A DNA stretch of 7,842 nucleotides, from NCBI GenBank assembly GCA_947459455.1, contig CANHEC010000091.1, positions 1 through 7,842 on the forward strand. The letters run 5' to 3'. Below the pieces are notes generated by a model that saw nothing but the letters and a program-made list of their open reading frames with translations, made no database searches and had not been told where the DNA came from. Numbering within the stretch: position 1 is the first letter of the stretch; every line of letters starts with the position of its first letter. A program made the translations under genes and the position numbers. This document shows, piece after piece, positions 1-5,399 of the stretch. This stretch comes from Chitinophagaceae bacterium. GTDB lineage: Bacteria; Bacteroidota; Bacteroidia; Chitinophagales; Chitinophagaceae.

Positions 1-564
1 GGCGGCGCCCTGCAAATGGATAGCTACAGCAACCCCACCGATGCCAGTGGCTATAGCGCCCACGATGTGATATCGCTGGGCTACCTGCAACAGCAGTGGT
101 TCAATGATATGCTGGCCAATACGAAAAAACTGACGGACGTGAATCCGGCCGATTATGCTGCCATCTTTTTGGTAGGTGGCCAGGGGCCCATGTATACGTT
201 CCGTGGCAATCATGATTTGGAAAAGCTGTTCACCGCATTTTACGAATCCGGCAAGCCCAGCGCTGCTGTGTGCCATAGCACTACGCTTTTGCTGGAAGCC
301 AAAAAGAGCAATGGCGAGCTGCTGGTGACTGGCAAATCATGGACGGGCTTTGCCGATGCCGAAGAGGAGTTTGCCGACCAGGCCGTAGGCATGCAAATAC
401 AGCCATATCGCATCGAAACTGAGGCTCGCAAAATAACGGGCACCACGTTCAAAGTAGCTGCTCCGTTTTCATCGTATGCTATACAAGATGGCAACCTCAT
501 TACCGGCCAGCAACAAAATAGTGGCGCTGCTGCTGCCGAATTGTTGGTAGCTGCACTGGCGTAA
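1..564 (+). CDS. DJ-1/PfpI family (type 1 glutamine amidotransferase-like) protein, 5' partial
   Basis: The frame is open to the left edge (Gly-Gly-Ala-Leu-Gln precede the first Met at 16), so the gene is cut and about 187 residues are visible. I recognise the ThiJ/PfpI/DJ-1 fold from a Gly-Gly-x-Gly-Pro loop, the nucleophile elbow Ala-Val-Cys-His (Cys codon 271-273), and the late segment Asp-Gly-Asn-Leu-Ile-Thr-Gly-Gln typical of this family. The conserved acidic residue that pairs with the Cys would lie before the edge and cannot be checked. Relatives include chaperones, glyoxalase III/deglycase-type enzymes acting on methylglyoxal-type adducts, and proteases; which applies here cannot be told. 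It is cytosolic, with no signal peptide visible. The next gene starts 5 bases after its stop, suggesting co-transcription. The Met at 16 is internal by homology and is not the true start. Confidence 0.88.
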   Translation, partial: GGALQMDSYSNPTDASGYSAHDVISLGYLQQQWFNDMLANTKKLTDVNPADYAAIFLVGGQGPMYTFRGNHDLEKLFTAFYESGKPSAAVCHSTTLLLEAKKSNGELLVTGKSWTGFADAEEEFADQAVGMQIQPYRIETEARKITGTTFKVAAPFSSYAIQDGNLITGQQQNSGAAAAELLVAALA

Positions 565-569
565 TCGGA

Positions 570-1229
570 ATGGCAAACATGACTGAACCTGCGCATGGAC
601 GATGGCTGCAGTGTACCTGCTTGCTGATAATGCTGCTGCTGGCTGCACAACAAAGCGGAGCGCAAATGGTGGAGCTGTATGCAGGCCACTGGCGGGCAGG
701 CGTAGATCTGATGTGGTTCAAAAATTTTAAAGATGATGCAGGGAAACCTGCGCCCTGGCTTTTTTTCAGCCGCCATCGGGCATCGGTCAATTACAGCAAT
801 CAGCCACTGTGGGGTTCGACCAATGCGGTGAGTTATAATTTCAAAAGTGGAGTAGGTACCGTGGCCGTGGCGGCGTTAGGCAGCAATGGCTTTACATCCA
901 AGCTGGGTGTGCAGTACAATAAGCAGCATGGCAACTGGCTATTCTTTGGTTGGCTGGTGGCCGATGTGCGAAAGCGGGGTGGTATCGATCTGTTTGGCCT
1001 GTGGCGCTACCAGCCGGCGCTGAACGAGCGTTGGAAAGCTTTGCTGCAGGTGGAGTTGTTTCCGGTGTACCAGCCGGCTGCCCGCTGGTGGAACCTGACG
1101 CAGCGGCTGCGACTAGGTGCCAAATATAGAAGCTGGAGTGGCGGATGGATGGTAGATTTAAACCAAACGGGCAGCAAGCACCTGGCAGCTACAAGCAACA
1201 TCGGCGCTTTCATGCGCCACGACTTTTGA
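570..1229 (+). CDS. Secreted tryptophan-rich protein, probable outer-membrane beta-barrel, unknown function
   Basis: 219 residues. The N-terminus has a basic/polar stretch, then a hydrophobic core (about residues 16-27, Cys-Leu-Leu-Ile-Met-Leu-Leu-Leu) and a plausible signal peptidase site near Ser-Gly-Ala-Gln (29-32). The mature part alternates polar and aromatic residues in short strands, carries 12 tryptophans, and ends in Phe, the C-terminal residue usually seen in BAM-assembled barrels. I infer an outer-membrane barrel or beta-rich surface protein; no enzymatic motif is visible. Similar uncharacterised proteins seem familiar from other Bacteroidota, but I cannot name a family. It begins 5 bases after the preceding stop and no clear Shine-Dalgarno is present; Met4 (ATG at 579) is an alternative start that would still leave an intact signal peptide. 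Co-transcription with its neighbours is likely from spacing. Confidence 0.72.
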   Translation: MANMTEPAHGRWLQCTCLLIMLLLAAQQSGAQMVELYAGHWRAGVDLMWFKNFKDDAGKPAPWLFFSRHRASVNYSNQPLWGSTNAVSYNFKSGVGTVAVAALGSNGFTSKLGVQYNKQHGNWLFFGWLVADVRKRGGIDLFGLWRYQPALNERWKALLQVELFPVYQPAARWWNLTQRLRLGAKYRSWSGGWMVDLNQTGSKHLAATSNIGAFMRHDF

Positions 1230-1273
1230 ACAACGGATGATGAGTGGGCGACGAAATACAAAATGGAAGTAAC

Positions 1274-1891
1274 ATGAATATTGCAATTATTGGAACAGGG
1301 AATGTAGGCGGTGCGCTGGCTACCAAATGGGCGCACAGGGGGCACCGCATTTTTTTGGGCGTAAAAGATGTGGAGCAATTCATAGGCAAGGCCTTGCTAA
1401 GTAATCCTAATACTACTGTGCACAGCATTGCCGATGCGGTACAGCAAGCAGAAGTAGTACTGCTGGCCACACCTGCCACTGCTGCGGCAGCGGTTGCACA
1501 GTCGCTGGGCGATACCAGTGGCAAAATCATCATGGATGCCATGAACGTGGTAATGGGCCGTGGCCCACAGGGCTTTGCCAATACCAGCGAAGCCATACTG
1601 GCCCACACCGCCACCCGCGATGTGGTCAAGTGTTTCAACAGCACCGGCTACAACAACATGGTGAATACGCTGTACGGCACCACCGCCATCGACATGTTTG
1701 TAGCTGGCGATAGCAAGACGGGTCAGGCTGCAGCGGTGCAATTGGCGAAAGATGCCGGCTTTGCTGAGTGCTACAGCATCGGGGGCAACGATAAGTTTAC
1801 CCTGCTGGAACAGTTTGCGTTTTTCTGGATCAACCTGGCCATGATGCAAGGGCAGGGCCGCGACATTGCCTTCAAACTGCTGAAGCGATAA
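1274..1891 (+). CDS. NAD(P)-binding oxidoreductase, F420-dependent NADP reductase fold family
   Basis: 205 residues from ATG 1274. I chose this start because the Rossmann strand begins immediately (Met-Asn-Ile-Ala-Ile-Ile-Gly-Thr-Gly-Asn-Val-Gly-Gly); an in-frame ATG at 1244 would add ten residues with no family support. A weak GGAAG lies about 6 bases before the chosen start. The dinucleotide motif G7-x-G9-x-x-G12 is complete. It is followed by the short helix/strand pattern Val-Val-Leu-Leu-Ala-Thr-Pro (62-67) and the Asp-Ala-Met-Asn loop (88-91) typical of the F420_oxidored domain (NpdG-like, distantly Fno). Family members transfer hydride between NADP(H) and F420 or other acceptors. Bacteroidota are not generally known to make F420, so the acceptor here is probably something else. 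It sits 44 bases after the previous gene on the same strand, so an operon is likely. The substrate is unknown. Confidence 0.85.
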   Translation: MNIAIIGTGNVGGALATKWAHRGHRIFLGVKDVEQFIGKALLSNPNTTVHSIADAVQQAEVVLLATPATAAAAVAQSLGDTSGKIIMDAMNVVMGRGPQGFANTSEAILAHTATRDVVKCFNSTGYNNMVNTLYGTTAIDMFVAGDSKTGQAAAVQLAKDAGFAECYSIGGNDKFTLLEQFAFFWINLAMMQGQGRDIAFKLLKR

Positions 1892-2047
1892 AACGCCTGC
1901 CTCATACTGCCGAAATGGAATTTTAATCCGCTGCTGGTGAGAGGCTGGCGGCATGGGTTGACCACTGTAAACAAATGATGAACTTCACCGTCGCAAGGGG
2001 CGATTTTGCTACCTTTCATCTCCACATTACCAAAAACACTTACCACT
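1892..2047 (+). other. Intergenic region with weak long-range inverted repeat
   Basis: 156 bases between the oxidoreductase and osmC. An imperfect inverted repeat (1894-1903 with 1941-1950, one T-T mismatch, 37-base loop) follows the upstream stop. It has no T-tract on the plus strand, so it is a poor terminator but might form a transcript-end hairpin. The second half carries the putative osmC promoter box. No coding potential is evident. Confidence 0.4.
2010..2017 (+). promoter_or_regulatory. Putative -7 box for osmC
   Basis: TACCTTTC differs by one base from the Bacteroidota -7 consensus TAnnTTTG. It would place transcription start roughly 25 bases before the osmC ATG. No convincing TTTG -33 element is present at the usual 19-21 base spacing, so the call rests on the -7 box and its position. 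Confidence 0.4.
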
Positions 2048-2458
2048 ATGAAACGCAACGCCACCGCTGTATGGAACGGATCGGGCAAAGAGGGCCACGG
2101 CCACCTGACCACGCAAAGCACTGTACTGCAGCAAACGCAATATTCCTTCAATAGCCGCTTTGCCGACGGCATTGGCACCAACCCCGAAGAGCTGGTGGCA
2201 GCGGCGCATGCCGGTTGCTTTACCATGAAGCTCAGCTTTGTGCTGGGTGGCATGAACCTGACGCCAGAAAGCCTGGAAACCACTTGTACTATTACGCTCG
2301 ATAATGGTGCCATCACCAACAGCCACCTGGTAGTAAAAGGAAAAGTGCCCGGCGCTACCGAAGAGCAGTTTGCAGCTGCTGTAAAAGATGCCGAAGCCAA
2401 TTGCCCTATTTCGAAGCTGTTCAACACCAGCATTACCAGCGAGGCTGAATTACTATGA
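2048..2458 (+). CDS. osmC: OsmC-family peroxiredoxin (organic hydroperoxide reductase)
   Basis: 136 residues; E. coli OsmC has 143. It reduces organic hydroperoxides through a two-cysteine mechanism in the cytosol. The peroxidatic Cys57 lies in Ala-Ala-His-Ala-Gly-Cys-Phe and the resolving Cys119 in Ala-Asn-Cys-Pro-Ile-Ser. The conserved Arg37 (Asn-Ser-Arg-Phe) and the Gly-Thr-Asn-Pro-Glu-Glu-Leu segment (43-49) are also present, so the enzyme looks intact. It aligns from the first residues with E. coli OsmC more naturally than with Ohr. The start was set at ATG 2048 because the family begins with the short strand Ala-Thr-Ala-Val-Trp-Asn-Gly; an in-frame ATG at 2006 lies upstream of the putative promoter box. 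It appears to be a single-gene unit: its own promoter candidate upstream and a strong terminator directly downstream. Regulation by peroxide or osmotic stress is likely from the family, but no operator is visible. Confidence 0.93.
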   Translation: MKRNATAVWNGSGKEGHGHLTTQSTVLQQTQYSFNSRFADGIGTNPEELVAAAHAGCFTMKLSFVLGGMNLTPESLETTCTITLDNGAITNSHLVVKGKVPGATEEQFAAAVKDAEANCPISKLFNTSITSEAELL

Positions 2459-2478
2459 TCATTTGGTGATCAAATGAT
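2458..2478 (+). repeat. Perfect 8-bp inverted repeat overlapping the osmC stop codon
   Basis: ATCATTTG (2458-2465) and CAAATGAT (2471-2478) are exact reverse complements separated by five bases. The left arm begins at the last base of the osmC stop codon. It has no T-tract of its own and sits directly before the terminator hairpin, so it may stabilise the transcript end or act as a protein site. Confidence 0.6.
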
Positions 2479-2479
2479 G

Positions 2480-2509
2480 AACGGCTTGCAGACCGCAGGC
2501 CGTTTTTTT
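2480..2509 (+). terminator. Rho-independent terminator of osmC
   Basis: A ten-pair stem (2480-2489 with 2495-2504, one G-T wobble) closes a five-base loop. It is followed by a T-run at 2503-2509 and a further T-rich stretch to 2514. It lies 21 bases after the osmC stop and is the clearest intrinsic terminator on the plus strand here. Confidence 0.88.
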
Positions 2510-2564
2510 ATTTTCAGCATTCCCTTTTCTATTTCCTCATTTTCCCTCAAAAACACCACTACAC

Positions 2565-2921
2565 ATGACAACACAAGAAGTAGCCAACCGATTTCATGAA
2601 CTGGCCCAAACCGGCCAGTGGGAGGCCATTCAGGACGAACTGTACGCTGAAAATTGCGTCAGCATCGAACCGGGCAATCAGCCGGGCATGCATTCAGCCG
2701 AAGGCATTGCAGCCATCAAAGCCAAAGGTGTAGAAATGAATGAAAGCGTAGAAACGATGCATGGCGGCTTTAGCAATCCTCCCATTGTATCGGGCAATCA
2801 TTTTGCCGTGGTGATGGGCATGGATGTGACCTTTAAAGGAGCGCCCCGCATGCAAATGGATGAGATAGCCGTGTACCATGTAGCCGATGGCAAAATCGTA
2901 AAAGAGCAATTCTTTTACTAA
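2565..2921 (+). CDS. SnoaL-like / NTF2-like domain protein
   Basis: 118 residues, the usual size for a single SnoaL/NTF2-like cone fold. It has N-terminal helices (Val-Ala-Asn-Arg-Phe-His-Glu-Leu, then Trp-Glu-Ala-Ile-Gln-Asp-Glu-Leu), a middle segment with the Gly-Ile-Ala-Ala-Ile-Lys-Ala-Lys-Gly pattern (47-55), and a C-terminal strand pair ending Glu-Ile-Ala-Val-Tyr-His-Val-Ala-Asp-Gly-Lys-Ile-Val-Lys-Glu-Gln-Phe. This ending is typical of the family. Members include isomerases, cyclases and many small stress-associated proteins of unknown activity. Nothing here fixes a reaction, and no signal peptide or membrane segment is present. It is separated from osmC by a terminator, so it probably has its own promoter in the T-rich 2510-2560 stretch, although no clean consensus box is visible. 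Its stop is 14 bases from the end of the convergent VOC gene. Confidence 0.85.
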   Translation: MTTQEVANRFHELAQTGQWEAIQDELYAENCVSIEPGNQPGMHSAEGIAAIKAKGVEMNESVETMHGGFSNPPIVSGNHFAVVMGMDVTFKGAPRMQMDEIAVYHVADGKIVKEQFFY

Positions 2922-2930
2922 CGGGAAGCC

Positions 2931-2944
2931 GCCGATCAGTCGGC
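2931..2944. repeat. Small hairpin at the convergent gene ends
   Basis: GCCGA (2931-2935) and TCGGC (2940-2944) pair around a four-base loop, between the SnoaL-like stop and across the VOC gene stop codon. It reads the same on both strands, so it could end transcripts arriving from either side, but neither strand has a following T-tract. Weak as a terminator. Confidence 0.35.
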
Positions 2945-3436
2945 ACTGGTATTAGTAGCCAGTGCCAGCAAGGCTTGCAAATCCAACGCACGGGTGTACA
3001 TCTCCAGTTCGCCCTGGTCGTTAGCAGGCCACTCATCGGCAGGCTTGTCCCAGTACAGTTCTACGCCATTGCCATCGGGGTCATCCAGGTAAATGGCTTC
3101 GCTGACGCCATGATCGGCGGCACCGGTAAGCGGGTAGCCCGCCGCCAGCAGGCGCTGCACAGCAGTAGCCAAATTGGCCCGCTGCGGGTACAGGATGGCG
3201 GTGTGAAAAAGACCGGCGCTGTTTTTGGGTGCCGGTGCGGCGCCCTGGCTGTACCAGGTATTGAGGCCAATGTGGTGGTGGTAGCCGCCAGCTGAAATAA
3301 AAGCTGCCTGTGTGCCGTAGCGCTGCATAATGCTGAAGCCAAGGAGCCCGCAGTAAAAGTCGAGCGAACGTTGCAGGTTGGCTACTTTGAGGTGTACATG
3401 CCCAATGCGGGTGCCGGCTGGTATGCTGTATGCCAT
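2936..3436 (-). CDS. VOC-family protein (glyoxalase/extradiol dioxygenase superfamily), CatE-like
   Basis: 166 residues, one VOC module with paired beta-alpha-beta-beta-beta motifs. The first half runs from Arg-Ile-Gly-His-Val-His-Leu-Lys-Val (10-18) to Gly-Gly-Tyr-His-His-His-Ile-Gly-Leu-Asn-Thr-Trp (50-61). The second half runs from Gly-Leu-Phe-His-Thr-Ala-Ile-Leu (75-82) to Asp-Pro-Asp-Gly-Asn-Gly-Val-Glu-Leu-Tyr-Trp-Asp (119-130). Likely divalent-metal ligands are His13 or His15, His54, His78 and Glu126. This pattern resembles CatE-type proteins annotated as catechol 2,3-dioxygenase, but those are usually about 280 residues with a second module; this one is about half that length, so an extradiol activity is not established. 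It is cytosolic. It starts 15 bases after the stop of the small membrane protein gene upstream on the same strand, which suggests co-transcription. Confidence 0.88.
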   Translation of the reverse strand: MAYSIPAGTRIGHVHLKVANLQRSLDFYCGLLGFSIMQRYGTQAAFISAGGYHHHIGLNTWYSQGAAPAPKNSAGLFHTAILYPQRANLATAVQRLLAAGYPLTGAADHGVSEAIYLDDPDGNGVELYWDKPADEWPANDQGELEMYTRALDLQALLALATNTSAD

Positions 3437-3451
3437 GTCGGGTTGAATTTT

Positions 3452-3631
3452 TTACGGTAGCGGTGCAGTGTCATCCGACTCGTGGCGCCGACGGCGTCGC
3501 AGCACAATGGTCACTACAAAAACCGTGAGCACCAGCAAAAACGCAAAGGGCAGCCATGAACCAATTTGGTAGCCGATTCGGTAGCTGGCGCTGGTAGTGT
3601 CTACCTGCAAAAGCTGTGAAATGAAATCCAT
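3452..3631 (-). CDS. Small single-span membrane protein, 59 residues, unknown function
   Basis: I translated this short minus-strand frame directly. It starts at ATG 3629-3631, ends with TAA at 3452-3454 and encodes 59 residues. It has a polar N-terminus (Met-Asp-Phe-Ile-Ser-Gln-Leu-Leu), a hydrophobic helix at about residues 26-44 (Trp-Leu-Pro-Phe-Ala-Phe-Leu-Leu-Val-Leu through Ile-Val-Leu), five consecutive arginines (45-49) and an acidic tail. By the positive-inside rule the N-terminus is outside and the arginine-rich tail is in the cytosol. The segregated hydrophobic and charged segments, absence of rare features, and 15-base gap to the VOC gene downstream all support a real gene. No homologue or function is recognised. 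The preceding terminator hairpin ends 13 bases before its start codon, an unusual arrangement. Confidence 0.68.
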   Translation of the reverse strand: MDFISQLLQVDTTSASYRIGYQIGSWLPFAFLLVLTVFVVTIVLRRRRRHESDDTAPLP

Positions 3632-3644
3632 GTTGTAAAAGTAA

Positions 3645-3677
3645 AGCGTCCGGCTGGCCTGTTGCCTGCCGGACGCT
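3645..3677 (-). terminator. Strong hairpin, terminator of the Nfu-type gene
   Basis: AGCGTCCGGC (3645-3654) pairs perfectly with GCCGGACGCT (3668-3677). Inside, a T-T mismatch is followed by three more pairs (3656-3658 with 3664-3666) and a five-base loop. Read on the minus strand it lies about 30 bases past the scaffold gene stop and is followed by the T-rich TTTACTTTTAC. A second, smaller perfect stem (3690-3695 with 3702-3707) sits just after that stop. The T-tract is interrupted, so termination may be incomplete. Confidence 0.7.
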
Positions 3678-3708
3678 CTTATTTGAAACGTCGTTAATCG
3701 AAACGACC

Positions 3709-4314
3709 TTATTCGGCGTCGGCTACTACTTCCTGCACTTCGGGTATCATGCGTTTCATCATGCCCTCTATGCCGGCCTTCAGCGTAATCATGCTGCTGG
3801 GGCAGCCGCTACAGCTGCCTTGCAGTGCCAGGTTTACCACGCCATCCTGATAGCTTTTAAACTGGATAGCGCCGCCATCCATTTCCACGGCAGGCTTTAC
3901 GTAGTTCTCCAGCAGTTCTTTGATGCGCTTTACCACATCATCATCATCGGCGGCCACTGTATTGCTGGCCACCTTTTGCTGGCGGGTAGCTGCCAGCTCT
4001 TCTTCATTTACCACCACACCACCGTTTTCCAGGTATTCTTTCAAAAACTGCTTCACAGTGGGTATCACGTCCATCCAATCGTCGGTGTCCGCCGTTTTGG
4101 TGAGCGTTACAAAATTGCTGGCAATGAATACGCTTTTGATGAATGGAAAAGTGAACAGCTCCTTGGCCAGCGGCGAGGGGCCTGCACTGGCTTCATCGGG
4201 AAAATCGATGCTCTTGCCCGGGTACAGCAGTTTGTTGGCCACAAACTTCATGGTCTCGGGGTTGGGCGTCATTTCGGTATAAATGCTGATGACGGGATTG
4301 CCTGTTTGTATCAT
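3709..4314 (-). CDS. Nfu-type iron-sulfur cluster scaffold/carrier protein
   Basis: 201 residues with the two-domain layout of NFU1/Nfu proteins. The N-terminal Nfu_N domain (about 9-95) contains Ile-Tyr-Thr-Glu-Met-Thr-Pro-Asn-Pro-Glu-Thr-Met-Lys-Phe and the Phe-Pro-Phe-Ile-Lys-Ser-Val-Phe region. A linker rich in Asp/Glu/Ala (about 103-126) leads to a C-terminal NifU-like domain (127-200). That domain has Val-Glu-Met-Asp-Gly-Gly (143-148) and the cluster-binding Cys168-x-x-Cys171 in Gly-Ser-Cys-Ser-Gly-Cys-Pro. Two protomers would hold a [4Fe-4S] cluster and pass it to client enzymes in the cytosol; this is family knowledge. I set the start at ATG 4312-4314. The frame extends upstream to an ATG at 4371, but those 19 residues have no family support and include the predicted promoter and leader. 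It is probably transcribed alone and ends at the hairpin at 3645-3677. Confidence 0.92.
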   Translation of the reverse strand: MIQTGNPVISIYTEMTPNPETMKFVANKLLYPGKSIDFPDEASAGPSPLAKELFTFPFIKSVFIASNFVTLTKTADTDDWMDVIPTVKQFLKEYLENGGVVVNEEELAATRQQKVASNTVAADDDDVVKRIKELLENYVKPAVEMDGGAIQFKSYQDGVVNLALQGSCSGCPSSMITLKAGIEGMMKRMIPEVQEVVADAE

Positions 4315-4368
4315 AATGAGGTCAAATTTCGCTGGTTTGCCAAAAACGCGGGTTAAAAAATAGACTGT

Positions 4369-4376
4369 CAAAGGTA
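4369..4376 (-). promoter_or_regulatory. Putative -7 box for the Nfu-type gene
   Basis: Read on the minus strand, TACCTTTG matches TAnnTTTG exactly and lies about 54 bases before the chosen start codon. A TTTG occurs upstream (plus-strand CAAA at 4401-4404) with a 24-base spacer, longer than the usual 19-21, so the -33 element is doubtful. Confidence 0.5.
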
Positions 4377-4413
4377 ACAGCCCAACTGCCCAACAGGTTG
4401 CAAAGGCAGGTTA

Positions 4414-4429
4414 AGCTCCGGTTGGAGCT
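4414..4429 (-). terminator. Possible weak hairpin terminator for the PAP2 gene
   Basis: AGCTCC (4414-4419) pairs with GGAGCT (4424-4429) around a four-base loop, about 88 bases past the phosphatase stop on the minus strand. Only two T residues follow on that strand. Another small perfect stem (4488-4492 with 4498-4502) lies nearer the stop. Neither is a textbook terminator, and the 4377-4516 stretch otherwise holds no gene that I can support. Confidence 0.3.
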
Positions 4430-4516
4430 GCTTTATTTCCGGTTTTCGAAAAATGGAAGCTGGCTGCTGGCATGGCCGCTTCTGCACCGATAGCAGGTAT
4501 CGCGGGGGGTAAGCAT

Positions 4517-5320
4517 TTACAATACTTGCTTCAGCTGCTTGCGGGCTGTCCGGCGCTTTTCCTGCTGCCGGTACACGTAGGTGCTGATGGCAGTACCCAT
4601 GATGGCGCCCATCACTACGTCGCTGGCCCAGTGCTTTTGTTGCTGCATGCGGCTGAGGCCCACCGCGGTGGCGCCGCCAAAGCTGAGCACGCCTACCCAC
4701 CATTTCTTTTTGCTGTGCAAAAAGATCATGTTGGCAGTACTGAATGCCAGCGAGGTATGACCGCTAAAAAAACTGGTGTTTTTGAACTGCTGAAACGGAC
4801 CGTACCAGGTAAAGGCATCGGCACCCGTTTCGGGCCGGGCCCGGTGAAACACATGCTTGAACAGGAAGGTGACACCGCCCGTAAACACCTGTGCCTGCAG
4901 ATTATCGAGGCCAAAATTGACCCAGGCGGGGCGCCTGGCCAAGCTGCCATACAGCAGGGCACCGCCCGTAATGCCTGCTTGCACATACAGCCCGCCGGCC
5001 AGGTCGCCTGCTTTGCCAAACCGTTCGGCACCGGTGCCATTCCAGCGTAGCATAGGTATGTTCAGTGGTTCATCCAGGGCTATCATACTGCCTACAAAGG
5101 CCAGCGAGCCACCGGCAGTAATCCATTGATCGCCGTTGTAGTGTAGCGGGCTCTTCATCATGCTCCAGCCGTGGTGCCAGTAGCTTTGCAGGTAGGTGCT
5201 GGTATCGGCCACGGGCTGCCGGGCACTGTCTTGTGCCAGGCCGGTGCGCATAGCCAGCAGGCTGGCGGCCAGGCAGGCCAGCCAACACAGGTTGGTTTTG
5301 TAGGTGAAATAGCGACTCAC
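4517..5320 (-). CDS. PAP2-family phosphatase with signal peptide
   Basis: 267 residues. A signal peptide or N-terminal anchor spans about 10-30 (Leu-Cys-Trp-Leu-Ala-Cys-Leu-Ala-Ala-Ser-Leu-Leu-Ala, then Gly-Leu-Ala-Gln). All three PAP2 motifs are present: C1, Lys155-x6-Arg162-Pro163; C2, Ser186-Gly187-His188; and C3, Ser223-Arg224-x5-His230-x3-Asp234. His230 would be the phosphohistidine nucleophile, with His188 as acid/base. The hydrophobic segments around 66-82, 105-125, 143-158, 190-202 and 207-223 suit a membrane-embedded helical bundle with its active site on the periplasmic face. Likely substrates are phosphatidic acid, undecaprenyl pyrophosphate or another lipid phosphate; lipid A phosphatases of this family also exist in Bacteroidota. 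C2 has Phe-Ser-Gly-His in place of the usual Pro-Ser-Gly-His, a tolerated change. The C-terminal tail is strongly basic (Arg/Lys about 251-264). Confidence 0.9.
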   Translation of the reverse strand: MSRYFTYKTNLCWLACLAASLLAMRTGLAQDSARQPVADTSTYLQSYWHHGWSMMKSPLHYNGDQWITAGGSLAFVGSMIALDEPLNIPMLRWNGTGAERFGKAGDLAGGLYVQAGITGGALLYGSLARRPAWVNFGLDNLQAQVFTGGVTFLFKHVFHRARPETGADAFTWYGPFQQFKNTSFFSGHTSLAFSTANMIFLHSKKKWWVGVLSFGGATAVGLSRMQQQKHWASDVVMGAIMGTAISTYVYRQQEKRRTARKQLKQVL

Positions 5321-5326
5321 GCAGGC

Positions 5327-5359
5327 CTAATTTACAGGCTTCTGCTTCACGTGGCCAAA
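5327..5359 (-). promoter_or_regulatory. Putative promoter of the PAP2 gene (TTTG-N21-TAAATTAG)
   Basis: On the minus strand TTTG (5356-5359) is followed after 21 bases by TAAATTAG (5327-5334), close to the Bacteroidota TTTG / TAnnTTTG pattern with good spacing. The -7 box ends only six bases before the start codon at 5318-5320, so the transcript would have little or no leader. Confidence 0.45.
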
Positions 5360-5399
5360 ATTTTGACAAGTGGCGCCGCTGGTGCTGCGCTGCTGGCTA

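Noticed and set aside
240..790. Two minus-strand frames opposite the first two genes
   Set aside because: Cys/His/Ser-rich translations without domains, antisense to well-supported genes.
1244..1273. Ten-residue extension of the NAD(P) oxidoreductase
   Set aside because: The Rossmann strand starts at Met 1274, the usual N-terminus for the family, and a weak GGAAG precedes it.
2006..2047. N-terminal extension of OsmC to an upstream ATG
   Set aside because: OsmC proteins begin near the strand starting at 2048, and the extension starts before the putative promoter box.
1397..2433. Long minus-strand frames opposite the oxidoreductase and osmC
   Set aside because: Both plus-strand genes have conserved catalytic or cofactor motifs; the antisense frames span an intergenic region and show none.
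4315..4371. N-terminal extension of the Nfu-type protein to an upstream ATG
   Set aside because: The 19 extra residues do not fit the family and overlap the predicted promoter box and leader.
4472..5050. A 192-codon plus-strand frame opposite the PAP2 gene
   Set aside because: All three PAP2 motifs are on the minus strand; the opposite frame is a by-product of G+C-rich third positions.
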